A stretch of DNA of 64,000 bases from Corynebacterium sanguinis (GTDB lineage: Bacteria; Actinomycetota; Actinomycetes; Mycobacteriales; Mycobacteriaceae): NCBI RefSeq assembly GCF_007641235.1, contig NZ_CP038157.1:124001-188000 (forward strand). Direction: 5' to 3'. The notes under the pieces were generated by a model that was not told where the DNA came from, ran no database searches, and was given only the letters and a program-made list of their open reading frames with translations. Both the position numbers and the translations under genes were made by a program. Positions 55,828-64,000 of this stretch are shown in pieces; position 1 is the first letter of the stretch; each line of letters opens with the position of its first letter.

Positions 55828-57927
55828 ATGTCCGCTTTGCACTTGGCCCTCACCCGCTTCAGCGATGAGCAGCTGCGCGAGCTTCTCGACGCTCGCCCCG
55901 ACGCCGCCTTCCCCACGCCGGCGTCGCTGGCCTCGCTGGCGACCCGGTTGACCCTCAGCGGCTCGATCGCGCGCGCCCTGCGCCGGCTCACCGCCGCGGA
56001 CATCGCTCTTCTAGAAACGCTGGGCGACGCCGGCGCAGAGCTCGACCCGGTTGCACTCGACGCGATCAACGTACCCTTTGACACGCGCGAGCCGCTGGCG
56101 CGCCTGCGCACCCACGCCCTCGTGTTCGGACCCGACGAGGCGTTGCGCGTTGCCCCCGGCGTCCTCTCGGCGCTGCCCGCGGGCTGGCGCATCCTCGACC
56201 CCGCCCCCGCCAACCTGGCGCAGTCGCTCGACACGATCAGTCCCCGGGAGCGGCAGGTGCTGGACACGCTTGCTGCCTCCGGCTCGATCGGCACGACCCG
56301 CGGCGCCGCCCCGGACGCCGACCCGACGCTGCCGGTGCCGCGTCTGCTCTCCCTCGGGCTGCTCGTGCGGGTGAACTCCACGACCGTGCGGTTGCCGCGG
56401 CCGGTGCGCGAAGCCCTGTGCGGCACGCCCGTGCGCACCTACCCGCTCGAACCGGTCGCGCCGACGCATGCGGTTGAGCAATCGCGTGTCGACGCCGCCT
56501 CTACCGCCGCCGGGCTCGAAGCCGTGCGCCAGGTCCGCCGCACGATAGCCCACCTGCTCGACTCCCCGGTCGAGCTGCTCAAAGACGGCAGCGTCGGGGT
56601 GCGCGCCCGCGGCGCGCTGGAAAAGGAGCTCGGGTTCGACCCCGCGCTTGCCGTCACCGTGGCCGAATCCGCAGGCCTGATCGGTCGCGGCGCGATCGAC
56701 GACACGGACTGCCTGGCCGCGACCCGCGACGGTGTCACCTGGCTGGGCAGCGCCCTGCCCGAGCAGTGGGCGGTGCTGATTCTGGGGTGGCTGGCCTCGC
56801 CGTGGCGCACCGAGCTGGACACGAAGCTGCTCAGCGAGGATTCGCGGGCGCCGGAGATCCGGTTTGTGAGGTTGAGCGTCGTCAAGCGGTTGTGCGCTGG
56901 CGCGATGGATAGCGAGACTTTGAGCGCAAACCTGCACCACTACAGCCCGATCCTGGCCTCCGGGATCTCGCCTGCTCTGCTGGGCAGCATTGTCGAGGAG
57001 GGCCACGCGATCGGCGCGCTCGCGCTGGACACCGCTGCCGCGCCCGGGCGCACGGTGGTCGAAGGCACCGACCTCGTCGAGGCGACGCGAGCGCTCGTGC
57101 CCGCGGAGATCAACTACGTCATCGCGCAGGCGGATCTGACCATCCTCGCCCCAGGGCCCCTGCCCCCGGAAATGGCGGCGACGCTGGAGTCCTTCGCCGA
57201 CCTCGAATCGCCCGGGATGGCGAGTGTGTACCGGGTCACGCCGGCGACGGTGCAGCGCGCGCTGAACGCCGGGCGCACCGGCGCGGAGCTGACGCGCTGG
57301 TTGGAGCAGCACTGCGTCGGCGAGGTCCCGCAGGGGCTGCTGTTCCTGATCAACGACGCGGCCGCGACCCACGGCAGCATCCGCGTCGGCTCGGCGGCGA
57401 GCTACCTGCGCTGCGAGGACGAGGCTCTGCTCGCCTCAGCCGTGGCGCGCGTCGACGGGTTGGAGCTCATCGCCCCGACGGTCGCGATCTCGCAGGTGCC
57501 CGTGCCGCAGCTCGTCGCGCTCTTGCGCCAGCGCGGCTTTCAACCCGCCGCCGACGGCGACGGCACCGCGCTGCTTACGCTTCACGACGCCCCACAGCTC
57601 GTCGCGCCGACGCCGTCGACGGTGCCGCGCGAGCGCAGCATCGACGAGGCGCACCGCGAGGAGGTCATCCGCTCGCTGCGCGCGACGGGCGGGGCGGCTG
57701 AAACCGAGGAGCGGGATTTCCTGGAAACCCTGCGCGCCTCGGTGCGGGCGCGGCGGCCGGTCACCATCGGCTACGTGGACAAGCGCGGGCAGCGCACGCA
57801 GCGCAAGGTCATCCCCGTCACTGTCAACGCCGGGCTGATCGACGCCCTCGACGAGGCCACCGGCCGCGTGCTGCGCGTTGAGCTGTCGCGCATTACCGGC
57901 GTGGAGGATACCGCGACAGAACTGTAG
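55828..57927 (+). CDS. XPB-associated/helicase-associated protein (WYL-like C-terminus)
   Basis: A 699-aa actinobacterial protein found next to XPB helicase genes. Start ATG 55828 (MSALHLALTRFSDEQL). Repeated winged-helix-like segments (LTAADIALLETLGDAGAELD, IAHLLDSPVELLKDG) fill the first two-thirds. The C-terminal 60 residues (RRPVTIGYVDKRGQRTQRKV) resemble a WYL-type fold. It has no ATPase motif. It probably recruits or regulates the XPB helicase encoded three genes downstream; an ABC exporter lies between. Confidence 0.8.
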   Translation: MSALHLALTRFSDEQLRELLDARPDAAFPTPASLASLATRLTLSGSIARALRRLTAADIALLETLGDAGAELDPVALDAINVPFDTREPLARLRTHALVFGPDEALRVAPGVLSALPAGWRILDPAPANLAQSLDTISPRERQVLDTLAASGSIGTTRGAAPDADPTLPVPRLLSLGLLVRVNSTTVRLPRPVREALCGTPVRTYPLEPVAPTHAVEQSRVDAASTAAGLEAVRQVRRTIAHLLDSPVELLKDGSVGVRARGALEKELGFDPALAVTVAESAGLIGRGAIDDTDCLAATRDGVTWLGSALPEQWAVLILGWLASPWRTELDTKLLSEDSRAPEIRFVRLSVVKRLCAGAMDSETLSANLHHYSPILASGISPALLGSIVEEGHAIGALALDTAAAPGRTVVEGTDLVEATRALVPAEINYVIAQADLTILAPGPLPPEMAATLESFADLESPGMASVYRVTPATVQRALNAGRTGAELTRWLEQHCVGEVPQGLLFLINDAAATHGSIRVGSAASYLRCEDEALLASAVARVDGLELIAPTVAISQVPVPQLVALLRQRGFQPAADGDGTALLTLHDAPQLVAPTPSTVPRERSIDEAHREEVIRSLRATGGAAETEERDFLETLRASVRARRPVTIGYVDKRGQRTQRKVIPVTVNAGLIDALDEATGRVLRVELSRITGVEDTATEL

Positions 57928-58007
57928 CAAGTCGTTGTCGCGAGTACGGTGGTGCGTGACAGTCGCCAGTGTGGCATCTTTTTACGCTGTACCGAGGAGT
58001 AACAACC

Positions 58008-58895
58008 GTGCCCACCTTAGAAATCCGCAACCTCAGGAAGAGGTTCGGCACCACCCAAGCGCTCGACGACATGAGCCTTACCGTTCGCGAGGGCGAGATG
58101 TACGGCTTCGTCGGCTCGAACGGCGCCGGCAAGTCCACCACCATGCGCATCGCGCTCGGGGTGCTCGCGACCGATTCGGGCGAGGTGCTTTTCGACGGCC
58201 GCCCGCTTGACGATGACACCCGCCGCCGCATCGGCTACATGCCGGAGGAACGCGGCCTGTACGGCAAGGAAAAGATCCTCGACCAGCTCGTATTCCTGGC
58301 CAAGCTGCACGGCTTGAGCACTGAAACGGCCACGAACAACGCCACTGCGCTGCTCGAGGAGCTCGGTCTGAGCGAGCGCGCGGACGACAAGGTCGACGAC
58401 CTCTCGCTGGGCAACCAGCAGCGCGTCCAGCTCGCGGCCAGCCTGATCCACGACCCGGACGTGCTCATCCTCGATGAGCCCTTCTCCGGCCTCGATCCCG
58501 TCGCGGTCGAGGTGATGAGCCGGATGCTCATCAACCGCGCGAAGCAGCACGGCGTGCCCGTGATTTTCTCCTCCCACCAGCTCGACCTCGTGCAACGTCT
58601 GTGCGACCGCGTCGGCATCGTCGCCCACGGCCGGATGGTCGCCGAGGGCGGGGTCGAGGAGCTGCGCAGCCGCGGCCCGGTGCGCTACCGCGTGGGCACC
58701 AGCGCACGCGGCTGGTACCCGGCGGGCACCGCGGTCGTCCAGGAGGACGCGGAGTCGGTCGTACTCGAAGTCACCGGTGTCGAGGCTGGATTCGACCAAG
58801 ACATCCTGCGTGCCGCCATGGCAGCCGGCGACGTGCACGAATTTACCCGCGTGGTCCCCGACCTCACCGACCTGTTCAAGGAGGCAGTGCAGTAA
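58008..58895 (+). CDS. ABC transporter ATP-binding protein
   Basis: A 295-aa ATPase of the NatA/DrrA-like exporter group. Walker A GSNGAGKST, Q-loop and Walker B VLILDEPFSGLDP are intact; the signature motif reads LSLGNQQR, an unusual N for Q at the end of LSxGQ. The switch histidine is in FSSHQLDL. A C-terminal DUF4162-like tail follows. GTG start 58008 with GAGGAG 7 nt upstream; codons further upstream lack a ribosome site. Its stop overlaps the permease start by one base. Confidence 0.92.
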   Translation: MPTLEIRNLRKRFGTTQALDDMSLTVREGEMYGFVGSNGAGKSTTMRIALGVLATDSGEVLFDGRPLDDDTRRRIGYMPEERGLYGKEKILDQLVFLAKLHGLSTETATNNATALLEELGLSERADDKVDDLSLGNQQRVQLAASLIHDPDVLILDEPFSGLDPVAVEVMSRMLINRAKQHGVPVIFSSHQLDLVQRLCDRVGIVAHGRMVAEGGVEELRSRGPVRYRVGTSARGWYPAGTAVVQEDAESVVLEVTGVEAGFDQDILRAAMAAGDVHEFTRVVPDLTDLFKEAVQ

Positions 58896-60079
58896 TGGCA
58901 CAAAATACCTACTCCCACGCCGAAACCATCACCACCACTGCCGGGCGCGAGATCCAGGTGCTTGCGCGCACCAAGTCGATCTGGGTGACGGTGGCGATCC
59001 TCATCGTGTCCATCGTCGGCATGATCGGCTTCTTCTCCTGGCAGGCAAATAAGGACAGCGAAGAACCGGCCGTATCGCTTGCGGTCGTCGGGGTGCCGGA
59101 AGCGGCGTTCGCGGACGCGGGCTTCGATGTGAGCGAGGCGTCCAGCCGTGCGGACGCAGAGAAACTCGTGCGTAATGGCGACGTAGATACGGCCGTCGTG
59201 GCCAGCGAGCAGGGGTGGGAGGTGTTGGAGGACGGGGAGCCGTCGATGAGCACGCTCGGGCAAATCAGTTCCATCGCGACGCGCTACGCAAGTACCGAGG
59301 CGCTGAGCTCGCTGGGCCTGACCCCAGAGCAGTACGCCTCCGCGATGCCGAACACCGAGGTAACCGGCGTGGACATCTCGGCGGGCGGGCAGCGCTCCGA
59401 GGCGGACTTCGCGAAGCTGCTCACCGCCTTCGTCGCCCTGCTGGTCACCGTGTTCACCGTGATCCTGTTCGCCGCGAACATCGGCAGCCGCGTCACCGCG
59501 GAAAAATCCTCGCGCGTCATCGAGCTCATCCTGGCTGCCGTGCGCCCGATGGACTTTCTCGCCGGGAAGATCCTCGGCAACGTCGCGATGGGCCTGGCGC
59601 TGACCGCGCTCATCATCGGCTCCGGCATGGTGGCGCTGATGGTCTCGGGGCTAGACGAGGCCGTCGAGTTCTCCTACTCCATCCTGCCGATCATGCTCCT
59701 GTCGTGGATCCTGGCCATGCTGTTCTTCGGCGCGCTCTACGCCGCGGCCGGCTCGCTCGTGCAGCGCACCGAGGACCTGCAGTCCACCCAGGCACCGATT
59801 TTGTTCCTGCTGATGGGCTCGATGTACGTGCCCATGTTCGGTTGGTTGCAGACGTCCGCGACCTGGATGCAGGTGCTGAGCTGGATCCCGCCGTTTTCCA
59901 TCTTCACCGCGCCGATCACCTACGCCGGCGGCGATTTCACCGTCGCGCAATTGCTCGGTTCCTACGCGCTCGCACTCGTGGCCACGATGGTGGCGATCTG
60001 GCTCGCAGGGCGTATCTACCGCAGCTCCATCTTGTACAACGGCGGCAAGCGGTCGTGGGTGCAGGCAATCCGCGCCTGA
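58895..60079 (+). CDS. ABC-2 type exporter permease
   Basis: A 394-aa membrane subunit (ABC2/NatB-like). One N-terminal span (VAILIVSIVGMIGFFSW), an extracytoplasmic domain of about 130 residues, then five more spans starting LLTAFVALLVTVFTVILFAA; the RVTAEKSSRVIELILAAVRP loop is typical of ABC-2 permeases. Pairs with the preceding ATPase; substrate unknown. The unit is inserted between the two XPB-linked genes. Confidence 0.9.
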   Translation: MAQNTYSHAETITTTAGREIQVLARTKSIWVTVAILIVSIVGMIGFFSWQANKDSEEPAVSLAVVGVPEAAFADAGFDVSEASSRADAEKLVRNGDVDTAVVASEQGWEVLEDGEPSMSTLGQISSIATRYASTEALSSLGLTPEQYASAMPNTEVTGVDISAGGQRSEADFAKLLTAFVALLVTVFTVILFAANIGSRVTAEKSSRVIELILAAVRPMDFLAGKILGNVAMGLALTALIIGSGMVALMVSGLDEAVEFSYSILPIMLLSWILAMLFFGALYAAAGSLVQRTEDLQSTQAPILFLLMGSMYVPMFGWLQTSATWMQVLSWIPPFSIFTAPITYAGGDFTVAQLLGSYALALVATMVAIWLAGRIYRSSILYNGGKRSWVQAIRA

Positions 60080-60091
60080 TAGCGTGGGCGC

Positions 60092-61735
60092 ATGCCCGCA
60101 CAGCCAGACGGCCCGTTGATTGTCCAATCTGATCGGACGGTGCTTCTCGACGTCAACCACCCCGACGCGGGGGCCGCCCGCGCCGCGCTCGCCCCGTTCG
60201 CTGAGCTGGAGCGCGCCCCCGAGCACGTCCACACCTACCGCATCACCCCGCTCGCGTTGTGGAATGCGCGCGCCGCGGGGTTCGACGCGGAACAGGCCGT
60301 TGATACGCTCGAGCGCTTCTCCCGCTTTCCGGTGCCGCAGCCGCTGCTTATCGACGTCGCCGAGACGATGGCCCGCTACGGCCGCGTGCGCTTGGTCAAC
60401 AGCCCGGCCCACGGCCTCGTGCTCGAGGCGGACGACCCCGCCATCTTGACGGAGATCTCGCGCCACAAGGCGATCTGGGGCCTGTTCGGCGCAGCCATTG
60501 ACGATGTCATCGTCACCGTGTTCCCCTCCGAGCGCGGCCGCATCAAACAGGAACTGACCAAGATTAACTGGCCGGTCGAGGACCTCGCCGGCTACGTCGA
60601 CGGCGAATCCCACCCGATCGAGCTCAACCACGACGGCTGGCAGCTGCGCGACTACCAGGCGTACGCCGCCGAGTCCTTCTGGGAGGGAGGCTCCGGTGTG
60701 GTGGTGCTGCCCTGCGGCGCCGGCAAGACGATTGTGGGCGCGGCGTCGATGGCGCAGGCGAAGACCACCACGCTGATCCTGGTCACGAACACGGTCGCCG
60801 GGCGGCAGTGGCGCGACGAGCTGCTGCGCCGCACGACGCTTCAACCGGAGGAAATCGGTGAGTACTCGGGCGAGCGCAAGGAGATCCGCCCGGTGACCAT
60901 CGCCACCTACCAGGTGGTCACGCGCAAGACGAAGGGCGAGTACCGCGCACTCGAGTTATTCGACTCACGCGACTGGGGACTGATCATCTACGACGAGGTC
61001 CACTTGCTGCCCGCCCCTGTGTTTCGCATGGCCGCCGACCTGCAATCGCGCCGCCGCCTCGGGCTCACCGCCACACTCGTGCGCGAGGACGGCCGGGAAG
61101 ACGACGTGTTCTCGCTGATCGGGCCCAAGCGCTACGACGCCCCCTGGAAAGAGCTTGAGATGGCCGGCTACATCGCCACGGCCGAGTGCGTGGAGGTGCG
61201 CACCTCACTTTCCGCCGACGAGCGGATGGCGTACGCCACCGCCGAAACCAAGCAGCGCTACCGGATCGCGGCGACGTCGCGGGGCAAGGACGCGGTCGTC
61301 GATAAGCTTCTTGCGCGGCACCAGGGAGAGCAGGTGCTGATCATCGGTGCCTACGTCGAGCAGCTCGAAGGTATCGCCGCGCGGACAAATGCCCCGCTGG
61401 TGCACGGCACGACGTCGACGAAGAAGCGCGAGGAGGCCTTCGACGCGTTTCGGTCCGGTGAGATTTCCACTCTCGTGGTGTCCAAGGTGGCGAATTTCTC
61501 CATCGACCTTCCCGAGGCCGCAGTCGGCATCCAGGTGTCCGGCACGTTCGGTTCGCGCCAGGAAGAGGCGCAGCGCCTCGGGCGGCTGCTTCGCCCGAAG
61601 GCCGACGGCGGCGGCGCACTGTTCTATACGGTCGTCGCGCGCGACACCCTCGACGCGGAATACGCCATGCGCCGCCAGCGCTTCCTCGCCGAGCAAGGCT
61701 ATGCCTACCGCTTCGTCGACGCCGACGACCTTTAA
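60092..61735 (+). CDS. XPB-type DNA repair helicase
   Basis: A 547-aa SF2 DEVH helicase of the bacterial/archaeal XPB family. N-terminal damage-recognition-like domain (LLDVNHPDAGAARAAL region), Walker A LPCGAGKT near residue 205, DEVH at 301-304, GLTATLVREDGREDD with the RED motif, and motif VI QEEAQRLGRLLRP. In mycobacteria XPB is a 3'-5' helicase of uncertain physiological role. Together with the helicase-associated protein upstream it forms a probable repair module. Confidence 0.93.
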   Translation: MPAQPDGPLIVQSDRTVLLDVNHPDAGAARAALAPFAELERAPEHVHTYRITPLALWNARAAGFDAEQAVDTLERFSRFPVPQPLLIDVAETMARYGRVRLVNSPAHGLVLEADDPAILTEISRHKAIWGLFGAAIDDVIVTVFPSERGRIKQELTKINWPVEDLAGYVDGESHPIELNHDGWQLRDYQAYAAESFWEGGSGVVVLPCGAGKTIVGAASMAQAKTTTLILVTNTVAGRQWRDELLRRTTLQPEEIGEYSGERKEIRPVTIATYQVVTRKTKGEYRALELFDSRDWGLIIYDEVHLLPAPVFRMAADLQSRRRLGLTATLVREDGREDDVFSLIGPKRYDAPWKELEMAGYIATAECVEVRTSLSADERMAYATAETKQRYRIAATSRGKDAVVDKLLARHQGEQVLIIGAYVEQLEGIAARTNAPLVHGTTSTKKREEAFDAFRSGEISTLVVSKVANFSIDLPEAAVGIQVSGTFGSRQEEAQRLGRLLRPKADGGGALFYTVVARDTLDAEYAMRRQRFLAEQGYAYRFVDADDL

Positions 61736-61745
61736 CATAGTGCGC

Positions 61746-62390
61746 ATGAGCGGTTTTCAGTTTGAAGTCGACGAGGACTGGGCAAAGAAGCATAACGAGA
61801 TGCTGCGCGACACGCGCTACCTCGTCATCTCCGCCATCGCGCTATTCGTTCTCTGTCTCGCCGGCGGGGTCGCCGTGTGGCTGCTCGTTGACCCGGCCTC
61901 GCCGTGGCGCCTGCTCGGGAGCCTGGGCCTTGTTTTGTTCGGCGTGATGATGCTTATCGTCGGCCTGGCCATTCCCCGCTCGGTCGGTTCCACGCAATCG
62001 CTTTTCGACGCCCACCCGCTTGCCCCGGCGATCATCGCAGACCTCCCCGGCACCCGCACCACCCTGCTCGCGCTGGTGAACACGACGGTCGACCCAGCCC
62101 AGCCCGCACGATGGGCGCTGACCTGCCGCGACGTTCAGGCGGTGCCACTGACGGAGGGCTCCGTGGGCACGAAGGTCCCGGTTGTCGCAGTTGGCGGGCA
62201 GCGTAACGCCGGCGACGCGGGCACCTGGCAGGTGATCACCCCGATGCCGATCGCGTGGGGCACGCCTGAGCGCGACGTTTTTTCCGACGCTGTCTCAGCC
62301 ATCCCGGCAGAACAATGGAACACCCTGAGGCGCGCGAAGGACCGGCTTCCGGAAGTGCGCGCCGCGAAAAATAATTTGCTGATTCTCTAA
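61746..62390 (+). CDS. DUF3239 membrane protein
   Basis: A 214-aa protein with two N-terminal membrane spans (LVISAIALFVLCLAGGVAVW, then LLGSLGLVLFGVMMLIVGLA) and a cytoplasmic/exterior mixed alpha-beta domain. It matches the corynebacterial DUF3239 family. It lies 10 bp after the XPB gene on the same strand. Function unknown. Confidence 0.8.
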   Translation: MSGFQFEVDEDWAKKHNEMLRDTRYLVISAIALFVLCLAGGVAVWLLVDPASPWRLLGSLGLVLFGVMMLIVGLAIPRSVGSTQSLFDAHPLAPAIIADLPGTRTTLLALVNTTVDPAQPARWALTCRDVQAVPLTEGSVGTKVPVVAVGGQRNAGDAGTWQVITPMPIAWGTPERDVFSDAVSAIPAEQWNTLRRAKDRLPEVRAAKNNLLIL

Positions 62391-62534
62391 GTTCGGCAAT
62401 ATGTGACGGGGGTAACCTATTTTCTAGGGAAATGATGAAAATCACTTAGGTAGGGGTTAGTATTTCAGCACTTAGTTTCCCCATCGAAACACGAGCCGTC
62501 GTTTGGCGGGAAGAGATCCGAAAGGAAGTCCCTA

Positions 62535-64000
62535 GTGTCCTCCACAATTTCCGCAGGTGGGGCCCCGTCCCCTGAGGAGACCGTCGTGATGGAGCGCTCC
62601 CGTGCAGCGCGCATCCTTGACTGGCGACCAGCAAGCGCCCTAGCCCGCATCGTCATCGTACTGTGCCTGGTCATCCCGCTCCTTCTCGCAGCAACGTTCA
62701 TGTGGTCCATGTGGGACCCCGCCAAGACGCTCCCCAACGTTCCCCTCGCAGTGGTCAACGAGGACAAGGGCGCCGAAAACGGCGGCGAGTTCCAAGTTGT
62801 CGGCGACCAGGTGGTCCAGGGGCTGCTGGAAACCGAATACCTCGACTTTGAGGAACTTCCCGCCGATGAGGCCCAGCTCGGCCTGACCAAGGGCGACTAC
62901 CTGTTCGTGGTCACCATCCCGGAGGACTTCTCCGAGCGGACGGTCTCGCTGATCACCGACAACCCCCGCCAGTCCGAAGTTCTCGTGGAATACAACGACT
63001 ACGGCGGCACGAACGGCAAGATCATCACCTCCTCGCTGATTCCGCAGCTGCAGGCCGAGATCTCCTCCACCATCTCGGAAACGTACGCCACCGAGACCCT
63101 GACCGGCCTTAACTCGCTCGGCGACGGCATCAAGCGCGCCGCAGACGGCGCCGGCCAGATCGACGACGGACTCGGCCAACTCCAGGATGGCACCGGACGG
63201 GCCGTCGACGGTATTAACCAGCTCGATAGCGGCGCGACCGACCTGAACGACGGTGCGGTGCAGCTCGATGCCGGCGCCTCCGAGCTCAACAGTGGCGCTG
63301 GCGAACTCAACGACGGCGCCCGCCGCCTCGAGGACGGCGCGTACCAGCTCAGCGACGGCCTTGTCACACTCAAGGACGGCACGACGCAGCTTGGCGACGG
63401 TGCCGCACAAATCGACGCCGGCGTCCAGGAACTGACCGGCACCCTGATCCCGATTCTCGAGCAGGCGCAGGGCATTGTAACCCAGGTCACTCCGGTGATC
63501 GGCACCCTGCGCAGCCTCGGCCTCAATGACCAGGCAGCCCAGATTGAGTCCGCGATATCGCGCATCGACCCAGCGAACCCGGCCAACATCGTCAACGACC
63601 TCAACCGTCTGCGCGCCGGCACCGCCGAGCTGAGCTACAACCTCAACAGCCCCGACGCCCCCTACATCAGCGGCGTTAACCAGCTCATCGACGGTTCCCA
63701 GCAGCTCGCCTCCGGCTCCACCGAACTGCGCGACGGCACCGATCGCCTCCTCGAGGGCACGGGCCGCCTCAAGGACGGCACCACCCAGCTCGCTGACGGC
63801 ACCGTGCGTCTCAAGGACGGCACCACCCAACTTACCGACGGCGGCACGTAGCTTGCCGACGGCGTCCAGCAGCTCAAGGACGGCTCCGGCGAGCTGAAGT
63901 CGAAGCTTGACGAGGGCGCTGCCCAGGCCCCGGTCGTGTCGTACGTCGACCGCTCCGCACAGCAGATGGCTGTCCCGATCATCTTCGAGGAAGCCAACAT
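62535..64000 (+). pseudogene. YhgE/Pip-family membrane protein with in-frame amber codon; 3' end outside window
   Basis: GTG start with an AAGGAAG ribosome site. One N-terminal span (IVIVLCLVIPLLLAATFMWS), a Pip-type extracytoplasmic domain, then a long array of DG-x-x-QL repeats (QLxDGTxxL type). At codon 439 (63849-63851) the frame hits TAG within GGT-TAG-LADG, where the repeat pattern predicts CAG (Gln), and the same frame stays open with LADGVQQLKDGSGELKSKL to the window edge. The C-terminal membrane domain would be lost unless the codon is read through. YhgE/Pip proteins are thought to be ABC-2-like exporters and phage receptors. Confidence 0.78.

Noticed and set aside
56011..57372. A 453-codon minus-strand frame opposite the helicase-associated gene
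   Set aside because: Shadow frame in high-GC DNA; the plus-strand protein has recognised family features and regular codon bias.
62446..62464. TTAGGTAGGGGTTAGTATT upstream of the Pip gene as a DtxR (iron) box
   Set aside because: Only the left half matches the palindromic DtxR consensus (about 9 of 19 positions).
62640..63830. A 396-codon minus-strand frame opposite the Pip gene
   Set aside because: Its apparent repeats merely mirror the DG-QL repeats of the plus-strand protein.

Overview
The window looks like a chromosomal segment of a high-GC Gram-positive bacterium of the genus Corynebacterium. The citrate synthase (gltA) and phosphoserine aminotransferase (serC) genes are divergent neighbours. 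A cysQ-thyA-folA-mycoredoxin cluster, a DUF485 plus monocarboxylate symporter (mctC-type) pair, SepH, DUF3027, DUF2771, DUF3239 and a resuscitation-promoting factor are all present. Their protein sequences match corynebacterial families closely. No species can be named from the sequence alone. Region by region: 1-3.4 kb holds the end of an M23 peptidase, pcrA/uvrD, chorismate mutase and a small monooxygenase. 3.4-8 kb holds pgi, a GCS2-type ligase, a DedA protein and Nei. 8-14 kb holds a DUF222/HNH gene with an SOS-box-like promoter and the giant helicase Lhr. 14-17.3 kb holds cysQ-thyA-folA-mrx1 and a small HTH/membrane operon with paired operator palindromes, ending in tRNA-Arg(CCT). 17.3-34.1 kb is an accessory island. 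34.3-39.5 kb holds a GntP permease, panB/panC, a metallo-hydrolase and a Tat-exported DUF1906 protein. 39.5-52.6 kb is core metabolism: mctC, gltA, serC, sepH, a TrmH methyltransferase, a purine permease and a glutamine cyclotransferase. 52.6-64 kb holds a cold-shock protein, Rpf behind a c-di-AMP-type riboswitch, a YeeE-TusA fusion, an XPB helicase cluster around an ABC exporter, and a YhgE/Pip membrane protein interrupted by an amber codon. The island begins with an IS481-family element inserted exactly at the 3' end of tRNA-Arg with a 16-bp target duplication. Next comes a complete type I restriction-modification operon (hsdM-hsdS-hsdR, 4-nt overlaps). A small ORF and an overlapping pair of unknown genes (386 and 161 aa) follow; this pair is the best candidate here for an undescribed system. 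The island ends in a 5.6-kb inverted-repeat structure made of two IS30 copies nested in two different IS3-family elements, and a truncated ORF that resembles the end of a tyrosine recombinase. The main points for a second look are: the unknown gene pair beside the restriction system; the nested palindromic IS structure; the SOS-box-like site in the spacer of the HNH-gene promoter; the twin operators in front of the small HTH operon; evenly spaced (58-59 bp) iterons in the IS481 element; the riboswitch upstream of rpf; the amber codon in the Pip gene; and the repeated use of a 4-nt interlocked stop (mostly CTAG) at convergent gene ends.
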